Assembly: GCA_022266195.1 (NCBI GenBank)
Contig: WHVY01000005.1
Span: 5,394,001 to 5,458,000 of the forward strand
DNA: 64,000 nucleotides
Direction: 5' to 3'
DNA from: Tetranychus cinnabarinus
Lineage: Eukaryota > Arthropoda > Arachnida > Trombidiformes > Tetranychidae
Part shown: positions 1 to 12,879 of the stretch, in pieces
How the letters are laid out: each line of letters begins with the position of its first letter
Position numbering within the stretch: position 1 is the stretch's first letter
Program-made: the position numbers and the translations under genes
Notes under the pieces: model-generated
The model's input: only the letters and a program-made list of their open reading frames with translations
What the model was told of the DNA's origin: nothing
The model's database searches: none

Positions 1-856
1 GATCCAATCTAAATTGGTTCAATTTATTGGATCCTGCAGTTGCTGTGATCAGAATATTGAATGCTCAAAGAAGCAGATAAAACTGTTCTTTATCTTTAAT
101 AAGTGTCCTTCTTTCATCGAGTCAAAGGTAGAAACTGTTCTTAAACAACTGACTAACTTGTTTAGCTTAAATTGTATTTGCTTTTAGTCTAAACATTAAC
201 TAAGGCCAAGGCTAAGACTCAACTCTTGAGATGAACTGATCAACTCCAATAAGGAAGGTCAAAAAGTTGCACATCTCTATACATGCATTTATTACAATCA
301 TGATATAATAACAATAAAAACAATACCTTAACCATGAGAAAAGAATCATGTTAATAGAGCAAGGAATAAATTTTCATTTCACTTTCTTTTTCTTTTACCA
401 AAAGGTGGACTTTTGTTATTCAAGAGGAGGCTTCAGTTCATTAGGTGATTCTAATTGAACGCTTAATACATGCTCTTTTACTGGACACGGAGAAAAGATA
501 TTCTGAGAGGTAAATCCAATTAGAGTCAATTTCTTAAAACGTCCTGTTTCATTTCTATTTTTTCTTTTTGCTCTTTGCTTATCTTTGTCATGGTGAATAA
601 CAAAGAATTTTGAGAAAATTGATTCAACTCTTATATATCATGATCAAACTGATTTCTGTCAAAAAAACTACTGCAATATGCCTATGTTTGAACAAAATCA
701 ACAGATAAAAGATGTCACAGAATTCAATTTAGTCAAAGACATAGGATTCAAATCTGAATGATTTTCTTGTAATTATTTCAAGGATTCAGAATTTTCAGTC
801 AAAATCTCTAATTTGAACATTATGAATACATTTACATTAGCATTGTACAGTATCAC
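1..856. other. AT-rich non-coding stretch
   Basis: No reading frame with coding character, no splice-flanked island and no clear repeat boundary could be seen. The right edge is set by the first recognisable inverted-repeat arm. Confidence 0.5.
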
Positions 857-1216
857 AAATTATAACGGCGTTTTTTTATTCAACGCCTTCATGCAGGCAT
901 AAATCACAAACGATTAGTGTTAAAGACCTCAGACTTTAACCATTAGCTCATGCAGATTGAAGAATCACAAGTTCGCTCAAAAGGAATTCAAGGCCAATCT
1001 CTAACAAGTAACTTAAGTTTCCCGATAATTTTCCTTTAAAAACCAATAAAATTTTTATATCTATTAAAATATGACACTTGATCGGGTCGTCATGCTGGGA
1101 GTAAGGTGTAGAGATAAATGAATTTTTCCGAAATGCGAATGAATAACTTGATATGGAATCACTCATATCCTTTAGCCAGTATGCGTTATACTGGGTGCCA
1201 AAATGAAGTATTTCCA
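857..1216 (+). repeat. Diverged MITE arm plus inverted inner segment
   Basis: The segment opens with a GGCGTTTTTTT run followed by an ACGCCTTCATGCAGGCATAA-type stretch, the same terminal arm seen at about 31,588 and, inverted, at about 32,965. The part from about 1,085 to 1,200 matches 31,797-31,915 in the opposite orientation. It is therefore a rearranged copy of a mariner-type inverted-repeat family. Open frames across this segment are not conserved as protein: substitutions between copies change residues more often than not. Confidence 0.6.
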
Positions 1217-1307
1217 CATCCAGACGCCTGTAACTTTTGAACCAGTCGCCAAAAAACTTTCAAAAATACACTATTCGAAAGAAAAAATGAGTAAGTTTTT
1301 CTTAGTC

Positions 1308-2372
1308 AACATTTGGAAATTTCGCTTATCGCGGACCATGATTTGTAAACTTGTCAAAGTCGAAAAAGTGGCACATTTTTTTGCATGAATTTTTTTCTTA
1401 TTTTAAAACAACCATACCAACTTTTGTTCATTTTCTTCATCATGGTTTAATTTTCAGCTCTTTTTTCTGATGCATTCGTAAGAAATCACAATCCAAAGTT
1501 GAAAAATTTTGCACATTAGATAGCACTGAAAATTTATTAAACTTTATAATTACGTTTTTGATAAAGATAATTTTGTCATTTCTGTCAGCACGATTTTTTG
1601 ATATTCTAAGCGTTGTTTCAAAATCTGTTTGCATCAATTTCATACTAATTCCGATCGGTTATCTTGTCGTTCCTTCTTTAGTTTCCATCATAGCTATCAG
1701 TTTCAACTTCACCATGGGCTTTACTGAGCATCAAAAGGCACTTATTTGCACAGAATATGCAAGAAACAATTTTGCAATGCGGGCTACTCAACGGTCTCTT
1801 GATACAAAGTACGGATTCCGTCCTAACTCTCCCACAATTAGGAGAATTTACGACAATTTCTTAACAAGAGGTGTCGTAGTTTGGGGTTACCTGCTGGAGA
1901 AGGTCTTCTCGCGAGATCCTAAACCTCAGACTCTCAGTGAATTGAGGACAACAATAACTGAAGAGTTTGAGAGGAATCTCCAAGAGATGTCCGCGCATGT
2001 AAGGGCACAGCTCATCGGTACCAGCAGTTGATAGCTGCCGGGGGATGCTCCATCAACCACCACGGTGGCTGGTAAATAAAATAAGCAAAAAATAAAAAAA
2101 TAAAAAAGGACAAAAATCTAAAAAAATAAAAAATCATAAAAATAACAAAAAAATAACAAAATTTTGAAAAACCAAAAAAAATTTGAGCTAAAAATAAAAA
2201 GTTAGGGCTAACCTAACTTAATTTAACCTAGCACGATTTCGTACAAATGAACAAAAGTTTAGTATGGTTTGTTTAAAAAAAAGAGAAAAAATTCATGCAA
2301 CAAAATGTGCCACTTTTGCGACTTTGACAAGTTTTTGTAGCATGGTCTTGGAGCAGAGAATTTTCAATGCTC
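1308..2372. mobile_element. Internally deleted mariner-type element with diverged inverted repeats
   Basis: The sequence around 1,335-1,440 is repeated inverted at about 2,248-2,348. Both arms share CTTGTCAAAGTCG followed by AAGTGGCACATTTT, then GCATGAATTTTTT and a CATAC..AACTTTTGTTCAT stretch. Weaker matching extends to about 1,308 and 2,372. Between the arms lie a transposase-derived frame (1,714-2,031) and an A-rich low-complexity tract (about 2,075-2,180). The arms are diverged, so the element is old. No convincing TA target duplication could be fixed at the edges. It appears to have landed within an older copy of the MITE family that flanks it. Confidence 0.6.
1714..2031 (+). pseudogene. 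Transposase remnant: N-terminal helix-turn-helix fused to C-terminal tail
   Basis: A 105-codon frame starts at an ATG in a CACCATGG context. Residues 1-52 resemble the N-terminal helix-turn-helix domain of arthropod Tc1/mariner-type transposases (MGFTEHQKA start, then RATQRSL and FLTRGVV). From about residue 55 the frame jumps to WGYLLEKVFS and a helical tail, which in full-length relatives follows directly after the last catalytic Asp motif. The whole catalytic core is missing, so this protein could not cut DNA. It could still bind DNA if expressed. The clean in-frame join and retained open frame are notable in an element whose arms are clearly decayed. Family assignment rests on motif recognition only; an alternative is chance survival of a frame in a dead copy. 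Confidence 0.6.
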
Positions 2373-2679
2373 ACTGGCGTATTGATGTGTGTATTTGACT
2401 GACCCAATATTATTAAATATAATTATTAAATTACAAACCTGTGAAACAGAAAGTTTGATTGAAACAACAAAAATGAATCAAAAATCATGCATGAACCTTC
2501 TCACTCTAATTTCATGTTCATGCTAATAACCACAAATAATTACAATACTGTTGAAACTGATCAAAGTCATAAGTGCCCTACAACACTCATTCTCTACACC
2601 GAGCAGGGATGTTCACAATAATTATTGATTCGAGCTAAAATTGACGTTGAAAGTTATTCTTTTAATATGAGTCGCATGT

Positions 2680-2800
2680 TTATAGCTCATGCTGGCCAAA
2701 GAATAAAGTTCCATATAATTCAGTTGATCAGTTGAATTTATCAAAAATTCATTTATCTTTCTCATGATAAGAGTTATGTGACCAACATGTATACATCTGA
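2680..2800 (+). repeat. Inner segment of the MITE family, direct copy
   Basis: The stretch containing TTTATAGCTCATGCTGGCC and then TTCATTTATCT is a diverged direct copy of 31,797-31,915, which also occurs inverted at 1,085-1,200. It shows the family has been scrambled at this locus. Confidence 0.45.
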
Positions 2801-2813
2801 AAAATTCTTCGTT

Positions 2814-3342
2814 TTTCGAAAATGACCTTCCAACGACAATTAAAAGCAAAATAAAGAATCGGCCTTGAAGCATGAAGACATGCATGCGTTGCTGTTCGTA
2901 AAGGATAATTGTTTAATTCGGGCAACAAATCCGTCTACATTACCAGGTAGCGTAAGCTGAAGCAGTGAATGGGCAGTGAACTGGTCGAAAAGAACTAGTT
3001 CGTAAAATAAATTGACCTGCGAGTGCCTACAAAAGATGGATTAGTCAAAAGTGGCTTAGCTAGAGCAATACTCCAGTTGCGGGCTCAAATTGAATTTTCG
3101 TTTTTCTTTTCTTTTTATTAAAATTATCTTAATTTTAAATTGTGAAAAATTTTTACATTAAAAAGTAATAGTGTATTATGATTATATTAGCAATCGCTCA
3201 GAACCGAACTGTCTTTAAAATACCAACGCGTTAATAAAACGAACTTTACGGCTTTATATTTGCTAATCGGCTATGACAATATACAAATCTATCTCAAACA
3301 TCAGTCATTGCTTGGAATTCACATTTCATTTAGAATCGGTTC
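2814..3342 (+). repeat. Interspersed repeat, about 530 bp (copy 1)
   Basis: This segment aligns end to end with 32,199-32,735 in the same orientation, sharing long blocks such as CTACATTACCAGGTAGCG, AATTGACCTGCGAGTGCCT and CATCAGTCATTGCTTGGAAT. Copy 1 contains a hairpin at 2,978-3,001 (8-bp arms GAACTGGT and ACTAGTTC) in which a substitution relative to copy 2 leaves a G-U pair. No open frame spans it. It may be a SINE-like unit or an inner part of a larger element; no tRNA-type promoter boxes were found. Confidence 0.65.
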
Positions 3343-3390
3343 GGACTTCGGTTTAATCAAATCTGTGTGGGCATAAAAATTATTTGCGAA

Positions 3391-6300
3391 AATAAGCTAA
3401 ATGACTTTTGCCGCCCTTGGTACAAGAATTACTATACGGCGCAATGAATTGTTGACGAAAATCTCCGATATTTTTCGTCTTTTGATTCGGATTTGATGCC
3501 AGCAGTTTGAAGATGTGAGTATCAGTTGCATATCAGTTAAAACATTATGTGCGATTCTAACAGAATAACTATGATCAGTGATCACCTTAGTAAATTACAT
3601 AATAACGACAATTTCGATGATGAATAATGAATATTCCGTCGATATTTGCGTCCTTTTAATTCAAAATCGATCAATCTTCAACTTGAATCTTAAAAAACGA
3701 CAGCAAATTGGAGTAAAATAAAAGTCTTCGTTTCTTCCTTTCGTCTTTCACCAAACCGTTTCCTCATCCCAAGAATAATATCCATCATTAAGATTGATTG
3801 TCTTTTTATTATTCTTACATAAAAAGAAAAGTAAACATTTTCTCTCTTTTAACCTTCTTCACCATTTTTTTCTGCTCAATTTGTATCTTTTTCCTCTCTC
3901 CAATTGAAAGGCCATTTCGATTTTTATTAACCATTTCCGTCTTTAACTCTACAAAGTCCAGTTGTTCAATCTTTACAAGTTTCAAGAATCTACTAAACTT
4001 TGCCTTTTCTCATTCATCCATCCATTCTGAATCAACTTCCGTTTGCATAATATATAAGCAATAAGAAAAGGTTACTTGTTAGCAGCATTTCAACCACATT
4101 TGTAGGTCAACAAATAATGGTTTGGGACAAAATAACTCCACGGAAATGGAATGTACTTTTCGAGGTGAAGAGCAAAGTTTCCCAAAATTGCTAAGAAGCT
4201 TTGCTTCCAATGAGTAAAAATTACCTCAAAATTTCTTCTCATCCTTAGCAAAAGATGGAGCTAGTTATTGTCATGGAACAAATTCATTTGAAAAACATTA
4301 CAAAGAATATTTTCATTGGAATTTGTTGGGAACAAAGTCAATTGAAGAGTAAATATTATATACTAACGAGAAGAAAAAGAAAGAGTAAAAAGATTGAAGG
4401 CAAAGTTTCAATCTAATTGAATCACAATTCAATTCATGAAGGTTGAGAAACGGAGGAAAAAGAAGAAGCAAAAAATGTCTGAAAAAAAGTTAAATAAATA
4501 ACAGGCTTACTTGACCACTTCATTTATCCATTAATGTTGTCAATCCTTTTCATCTTCAACTTTATTACTTTTATTATTGATATTATCTATTATTCAATAT
4601 ATCTTATTCAACATTCTTGTTTACCTTTGGGCAAACTTAAGTTGTAATCGCTTTAGGATATTTTTACCATTATTATTATTCTTTACTCATATTTTCTAGT
4701 GAATGTAAGAGAAGAGAATAGAATCGGAAAAAGAAAAAAGTAAAGAAAAAGACTGTGATTTTCAATTCAATTCAACGATAATTTGGATGAGCGAAAGAAT
4801 ACTTGATTTTCCAAATTTTTCACACATTTGTTCGCTGTCAAGCATCGATATAAGGCAACGAAAGATGAAAAATGATATCGGATTGTAAATCCATTGATGT
4901 CGCACACATAAATGAACGATATTGAGAAATGGTCAAAACGCAACTTTACTAATAAAGCTTTCATGATTGACAAAATATGTTCATGTTCAGTGATTAATAT
5001 CTTATCTCGATTATGAACTAACATCATAAAGCTGAGTTACATCACTTGAGGCTACCATAATAGGTTATCATGTAAGTGTAACAGACTAGTGATTGCTCTA
5101 ATGTACAACATCAAAACTAAAATTGGTCTTTGGTTTAGCATTGGAATGAAGTTACAGTAGAATCGTAAATGTTTGAGAAAAGCTTGCCGAAAAAAACCGA
5201 TGAAAAGACTGAGTCTTTTAGTAAATGATAATTCGAACGAAAATTCCATGTTTTTGACCAAATTGAATCTTCTAACCTTGATTCAATTCGTCAATCAATT
5301 TGGAAATCTTTAGATTTGCAAATTCAATGATTACTCAATAAATGTTGTGAACATGACATTCATTAATAACTGTCTATTGGTAGCAAAATCCAAATCCCAG
5401 GTTACAAACGTTTTCCCAATAATGTAACAGTTTTGTTTCATTCAACATCCAAACCTTGAATCAAAGTTGATCCACATTTTCATTAACAACTTTAATATTG
5501 TTCACTTTAACGTCATCAGATTGATTCATGATCAGTAGAGGCGAGTCTATCTATTGTCATCAAATGTTTCACCTTTCAATTGACTCGACAAAGAGTTTCA
5601 AATGTCACTTGATAAACATTGAGAGTAAAGAGCATGAAATAACTAGAATAGCAACAAGAAATTGTCTAGATAAAACAAAGCTAAATGATTCGAAAAATGG
5701 AAAATTTTGTTCGAATGAAGTTGAAACTCGATTATGAAATAATTCCGATTCCATGAATAATTCAATTTTTTCTTCTTTTCTTGTTCTTCTTATTCTATCA
5801 TCTCTTGGTTAATGATTGTTATTAAGTACATACAATCGCTTGTTAGTGTCTCTTGAAACTCATTTTTTTATTGTTAATCTTGTTTAATGAACAATATTTC
5901 TTCGATTCCAGGAAGAAAAGACTTTACTCTTAATTTTGCAAAGTCAATGTCATGTGAAGCATTTGTGAGCCAAAACTTTCTTCTTGAAATAATGACAACG
6001 CTCAATCGAGTCAACTCTTTTTAAAGAAACATTTGTTTTTGCTCTTGCTTTTTACTTTGCACAAAATTGCTTACCTTTCTTGCCTTAACCCTGAAAAGTT
6101 GTTGAATTTACTCAAAGGATTGGTAACAATAATTTATTATTTTAATATTATCTGATATATTTTACTTGATAAATAGACAAGATTCAATAAACGGGCAACA
6201 GTGAAAGGTAGAGGAAAAAAGGTTGATTTTTTTCAAGTTTACCTTTTCTGTTTTTGATATTGTTTGCTCAAGACAATCTATTACCATTGTCACTTGAAAT

Positions 6301-9300
6301 GATGAGCAACAAAACACGAAATTGTTTTTTTTTCGTTTCCCCATTTTCTGGTTACATTTCTGTTTTTTTTCTATTCGCTTCAACCAATCTCTTTCACTCC
6401 ATGAATGTGAACAAATATCTAATGATAAATGAATAAACTTGAAACTTCTGTGTGCAATTTGGTATCGAAGACTAACTCTATCAAAAAAAGCTTCGATTGA
6501 ATACAGAACATTGCAAGATACGTTAGACTAATGAATAAAAAAATGACAATAAATGACTTTCATTAATTTCACAAATCGAAACTGTTTGCGGCGAAACTTT
6601 AAGGATTTTTAGACTAATGTCTCAATAGATGTGATCAGAATTCAATATTAGCTCATTGTAGATGCAGTTGTCTCTGCATTTTTAGAAAAACTCAAGAAAT
6701 CATTTTCTCGTCTGTTAGCTTCTAAAATTCTGAGAACTCGCATGAAAAATTGAGCAAATCGAACGAAATCTCAAGCATTAAAAACTCACACGCAATGATT
6801 TAATACTGGACTTAATGGATTTAATGATGAAATATTCTTCGATATTTTATGTTATTCTGAAGTTGAAGTTGATCAATGAATTTTTAAAGTTTTGATTTCA
6901 TGAAATTTCAAATTCGAATCTCAGAGTTCATTCATAATTTTTGCGAAAAATTTTGACGAGAATTTTATAATTCGATATTTGTTTCCTCAAACCGGATTAT
7001 CAAGCAATCAACTTTTCCTAAGCTAATTGATTCGACATACCGCTTCAGTTATCAATTTCCTTGCAAAATCCAACTGCCTTGGAGTTATCACTTTGCACTC
7101 CCTGTTCACTCCCTGCATACAATATGCATATCGTCAGCGATAAAAGATGGGGAAATCTTAAGAATAATGAGATTTTTTTAATCATTCAAGTTTCATTATT
7201 AATCTAATTAGTTAACTGATTCATTGTTAACAACGTCAAAAGCAAATAATAGACGGCAATTCCTTCCCCGCTAATTTTCTAATTATCTTTGTTGAAACAA
7301 TTTCTTTACTTTGTATAATTATCATTGTTGAATGAACATTGATTATTCAAAAAGTGATTCATCTTAAATGTTTGCAGTAAAAAGTAAAGAAAAGAATCAA
7401 CTCGAGTAATTAACATTGCACCTTCAATCCATTGTTGCATATCTTTTATTATCTCATATTTCATCAACTCTATAAGTCGAAACAATTTGCGAGAGAAAAA
7501 AATTCAAGACTCGATTCACTCGATTCATGATTGATTTGATCATTTGGGCAACAAATTTGCGATGCAACATGAAACGATTACAGAAAAGATTGAAATGAGA
7601 GAAAATTGAATAAAAGAAACTCATTGATTAGTGAAATTACAGCGTACTTTTCACCATGCTTATCGTTGATCTACATTCGATGAAAACCAACATTCGTTTG
7701 AATAGCAAGTTTAATGCTTTTTATTGTGTTCATTATTATCATTATTATTATGAGATAATCTATTTGTACAAGGATATAAATAAGCTTGGATTTTTCATGC
7801 AATCATCTGAAAAAGAGAGAGAGAGAAATAGAAGAGAATAATCTTGCAAGATTGCCAATCATGAGACTGGAAATGATGGAAATGGACTCTTGGATGAGAA
7901 TAGAAATCAAATCAAAGTTGCAGAAAAGTAAAAGAATTTGAGTAACAAGAAAAAAGAAGCAGAAAAATATCATTATCATCATCATCTGAGGAAATAATAA
8001 AATGAAAGCAATAATAATGATAAAACTGTATTCTGTATCAACAACAAAAAAAGTAAAGGTTGACAGGTTATTTTTTGTCAGACTTTTCTTTCCATGCTAA
8101 TAGTCAAACCATTGGTTTGTCTTTTGTTTTTTTTCTTCGTCTTTTCATTCTTTTCCTTTTTGTTCTTGTGTTTTCTGATGTTCAGTTATTTCAGACTCGA
8201 CAGACAAAAAGATAATGCGAAAATCAGAAACATTTTTCACTCGAACATTTCTGACCCTTCGTCCATGACGAATAGTTTTCTTCGAAATTTCAAGCTTCCA
8301 ATTCAATTTTCTTTCATCGTTTGCTTGAAAGCATTTCTCCAAAATATCGACGGAATTGCAAAAATCTTTGAGAGACTTTTGTTTCAAAAACGATTTTCAA
8401 ACCAAAGTCACCGAAGTTTATCTTCACATTTTAACGCGAATTCATTTTTCTGTGAAAACTCGTTTCTTTCAAGTTTAGAATCGAATCCATTTTTGAATTT
8501 TCGTGATTTCAATTACTTATTCTGATCAGTTATCCATCATTATCTCACGAACGTCTACTTCAGTTATTTGGTGGACTATTTTGAGAATACAATTAAACGA
8601 ATCTCTTTGATTTGATTTGCAAATATTGACATAATTGTATTTGCATTAAGCAATTAAGCTCAACTTTGCCGACTTTTTTTCGATTGTAATAATCAAGCAA
8701 CAAATGAACTATTAAAAAGGATTAAAAGACTCTTTGCCACATAATCTCAGTGCGCTTATTGGAAAAGTTTGGTGAAATATTGCTTTAGAACAATTATTTT
8801 CTATTTTTTGGACGTTATCCTCTAAGCATTCTTAATCTTGTCAATTTCGAGTGAAAAAGCGCAGTTGGCTTCATGAGTTGAGCAGAAATGATGAACTGAA
8901 TGAGAAAAGTGTACAAGTTGAGAGTGAAATAAGAAATGGTTGCAATAATGATGATGAAGGAAGTAAACATGGATAAGTTGCAATGAGTTTTAGAAAAGAG
9001 TAAATAGTCAACGGAGAAAAAAAATGGAAAAAATTTCTTTTTCTCATCATCATGCATTATCTACAGCAAAGAACAAAATTTTTCATCTCTTCCTCAGTCT
9101 GTCTCCATACTCATTGCTCTGAAACTTGCGATTTTGATTTCTTTTCATCTTCTCAATACATCTTGAACACTTGAACACAAACGGATGAAAATTAGCAACA
9201 AAAACGTCCCAACTTTCGTGGAAAAAGTCGATTATTTATGCTTTCCTTTCAGCCTTTTGCACATTAACTTTGTCATTGTCTTGACAAAATCTGAATCATT

Positions 9301-12300
9301 AATCAAAATCCAAACTCTCGACTCTTTGCAATTGAAATTGAAAGTCAACCAATTTGTACTGGAAAAATTCGTCAACACCAGAAATGCAAAACATCGAATG
9401 CACAGAAAACAAAAACTGAATATAAACTTGAAATGGCAAAATAAGGAAATTCATTTCCATTTTCATTTGGAAAATTTCGTTCTTCTCACACTTTCTCATT
9501 ATAAAAGTGTGGCAAGAAATTGAATCAATTTAAGCTCAACAGTATTGACATGAATTTATCATCTTTTTCCTTTCATCAAACATCAGGCAAACTTTTCATT
9601 CCGTTTTCTGGGTGTGAAAAGAGAAGGAAAATATTGAAGTCTTTTCTCTTTCCCTGATTGATTCACTTGAATTTGTCAATGTCTCAACATTAACAGCCCA
9701 TGGTTTCCGTTTTGTGCCTCCAATCCTCAACTCATCTTCATCAGTCTAATTCTCATTCTCATCATTTCCACCCTCATTCCCTGCAATTCAAGAGTAAACT
9801 CAATTTTTTCTTTCTCTGTCTGTGCTAATATCAGAACATTGGAAACCTCATGAAACGCCATTGAATCATTTTTTCTCGAATTTTTATTCTTTTCAAATCT
9901 CGATGAAAATTGTATCAACTAAAGGTAATGAATCAAAATTGAAGTATAAGCGCTCGATCCAACTTCAGAGTAAACAGAAAAAATCAAAGTCGCTGTTAAA
10001 TTGCTTGTTAATGCACCAAGTGAAACAATAACAGTTACAATTGGTTCAACAGCTTATCCGTCGAGTATTATTTTTAATCTAATTAATGTTCAACTTGCAA
10101 GATCTTAATCACTCAACATGTCAACAGCTTATAGAGATTACACTATAAGTTGACTTTTTTTCGTCGTCTCCCTGTTTTTGCATCATTCCCAGTTCACTTT
10201 CAATATCATGATCAAATAACTTTTAATTAGTCAAAGTGAAACTTCAATTAGTTTGAACCATCTTAACGAGAAAACAATTTGCCAAGTAAAATGGAAAGTT
10301 GAATAGTGGAGACAAAAAAAACGAAACCATTTTCCTTTCCTTTTCAGACTCGAATCGTAATGTTGTCTGTCGACATTTTCCTAATCTTAATAGAAACTTT
10401 TTTTTCGCTCGTTTCCATGAAAAGATGATTAATGGAAATGAAATGAGTTGATGATGGAATGAAAAGAAATCATTTTGGTTGCAACATTTTTTTCAGACTC
10501 TTGAGCAGTCTTTTCAATGCAAACATTTGAGGCAAAAAAATGCTTTCGCCTTCGAAATCTTAAACTTTTGCCGTTCCATTTTTCATTTTTTTCTGTGAAA
10601 ACAAAAAACTTGGTTCAATGAATTTTCATGCATTTTTTGCTGTCCTCTTTAATGGTAAAGACTTTTCATTTAGTTGAAATCATTTCAACAATGAATCTTC
10701 TTTCAAGTCTATTTACATTCTCAACTATTCTTGTCTTTAAACAGTTTATAGTTGTGACTTTTTGTGAAAACCCTCTTTGGCTTCATTCGCAAAAAAAATT
10801 CATCATCATCTAAATATTTGAAATAGCGAATTCGATGAAAAACTTGAAAAACTAACATTTGTAATGCGACTCTACTTCGACATCGCTGTCATGCATTTTG
10901 TCAGAGTTCGAAAATTTCGAAAATTACTAGGAAAATTTTTGTTTTGCAACAATCAGATTGGATTGCCAAAGAAAATTTTTTGAATAATTTTGTGTCAAAT
11001 CGATTTTTTCGATAAAAAATTGAGTCAACAATTTGTCAGCTTTTTTATGTTTTTGATGAATTACATGCTTGAGAATCGTTTTGCTATAAAAGAAAATAAT
11101 TTTTTTTTCTTGATCAATAACCCATACATAATATAACTAAAACTATCCATAATTGAGACAAGCGTTTACAGTACTTAATTGGATAAAATTGCTGATCTCA
11201 AATCTACTAGTAGTTCACTGTTTACTTAAAACTTTTCAACAGTTTCATAGCTTCGATCCCTCCAGAAATCGACTTGGAGTGAGAAGGCAAAACTCATAAG
11301 TTTTATCAATCCCAACGATGAGTCCTATTCCATCACATGGTTTCATGTAACTAATTACATATTAATGTATCAACAATGAAAGAGTTCGTATCACTTCCTC
11401 CCAATTTCATTCCATTGAACCAACCATTATTTAGTGAATGTGAACTATACAGTAGTAGTAAAGTTGGAATATTTTTCATTCTCAAATTCTTGAAATCTCC
11501 ATATTTTTTATGATTTTCCAACTGATAATGGGAAACAATGACTGACCATTTTGTAGGTCATTTATTTTCACCAATTTTCTTTTTTACATACAAAGGAGAA
11601 TAACTTCGAGCATAAAATTTTGTCCATTGCAAGGGTTTTTATGGCCTTTTATTGTCACCATTTGTGTGTTGACACTTTAATGTTGAATTTCTTTTTTTTC
11701 TTCTTCCCTTTCTTGCAACCTTTTCCTGTTTCTGAAATTATCACCATGAATTTGGATGGCATTGGAATCGGAATAAAGTGTGTGAATGGCCATTATAGTG
11801 GATTCATTGTAACAGAAGCAAAAAGTCAGATAATTTGCAATAAAAATATTTTTTACTTTTCCTTTCCAAATGAAACCTTTTCAAATGTGAACCAATAACT
11901 TGATCTTAGAGCATAAAAAAGCATAACTCATCTCAATAAAAAAATGTAGAATCAAAGTTGTTTGAAGAAAGGATAAACAAAGAGAGAAACGAGATTCTCA
12001 TGAATAAAGGCTCAGAATTTGTTGAAAAAAAAGATTATGTAATTGGATTAATTGGCTGATAACAATAAGTAGGATAAAAATGTGAATACAAGAGCAAAGG
12101 ATAATGTAAATACGAAGACATTGAATGGTCAAAACAGCAAAAAACATTTCTCATTATTCCATCTTGACAGATCTCGAGTCCAAAATTTCAAGTCAATTGA
12201 CTATCTTTCATGATCCAACTCACCTCTGAACCAAAGTGAAAATAGAGAACAAAATGTTTTTTCCTTTTCGATATTTTCGTTTATTCCAATATACACTTGT

Positions 12301-12770
12301 TTCTTTTCCTTTCTTCAAATTCTTTCTTTTATTATCTCATCAATATCGAGTAATCTATTGTCATCTTTTATTTCAATTATATCGACAATTGCTCTCTTCT
12401 TTCATTAGATTATTATTCTCATCTGATTTTCTTTTCTTTTTCCATCCAATATCTTAATATTTGGAACATTTTCTTCAACTCTTTCGACTTTCGTTTTACT
12501 GTATCAATTTGAATTATTAAAGTTGACACAAAATCATCATCAACCCTGAAGCACAAAACAAAGAGTATATTATCCAAGAAATGTTGAAATTACAAAATTC
12601 TTGTTCTTTCAACGCTGTTATCCTTTTATCGGATGAAAGAGTAAAAAAATCTCGACTGGGAAATGAATTTTTATCAAAATGGAAATGAATTTCATTACAT
12701 TAATTTGGCGAATAGGAAAATTGAATCTCAAAATTAACTTTTTCCTAAACAGAAAATCTTTCATTTCTCT
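3391..12770. other. AT-rich non-coding stretch
   Basis: No exon or gene could be supported in this stretch. Contents are A/T runs, pyrimidine-rich tracts (for example 8,110-8,170), a short GA repeat near 7,812-7,826 and a CACTCCCTG doublet at 7,094-7,116. The longest frames (8,094-8,525 and shorter ones) sit in pyrimidine-rich DNA that is depleted of stop codons, with phenylalanine- and serine-rich products. Confidence 0.45.
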
Positions 12771-12778
12771 CGACTTAC

Positions 12779-12873
12779 CTTATCAATCGAGACTTTAGTG
12801 GTTTGATAATTGTTCAAGTGTGTTTCATCGAGTTTTCCTCATGATTGACATTATTTCCATTCCTTTTAATTAC
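12779..12873 (-). other. Exon-like segment with consensus splice sites, function unknown
   Basis: On the minus strand a long pyrimidine tract ending CTTTTCAG precedes 12,873, and the segment ends AAG followed by GTAAGT at 12,779. Both sites match the metazoan consensus closely and are 95 nt apart. No frame is open across the whole segment; one is open for 19 codons before a TGA. If real it would be an untranslated, terminal or non-coding-RNA exon. Consensus splice sites also occur by chance in pyrimidine-rich DNA, so confidence is low. Confidence 0.25.
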
Positions 12874-12879
12874 CTGAAA

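Noticed and set aside
2940..3110. Possible rRNA, snRNA or hammerhead ribozyme similarity in the 530-bp repeat
   Set aside because: Short resemblances (GGTAGCGTAA, ACCTGC) did not extend, and no CTGATGA..GAAA ribozyme core is present.
8094..8525. 143-codon frame with a hydrophobic start
   Set aside because: Same compositional cause; the hydrophobic run is a T-rich tract, and an opposite-strand frame is open as well.
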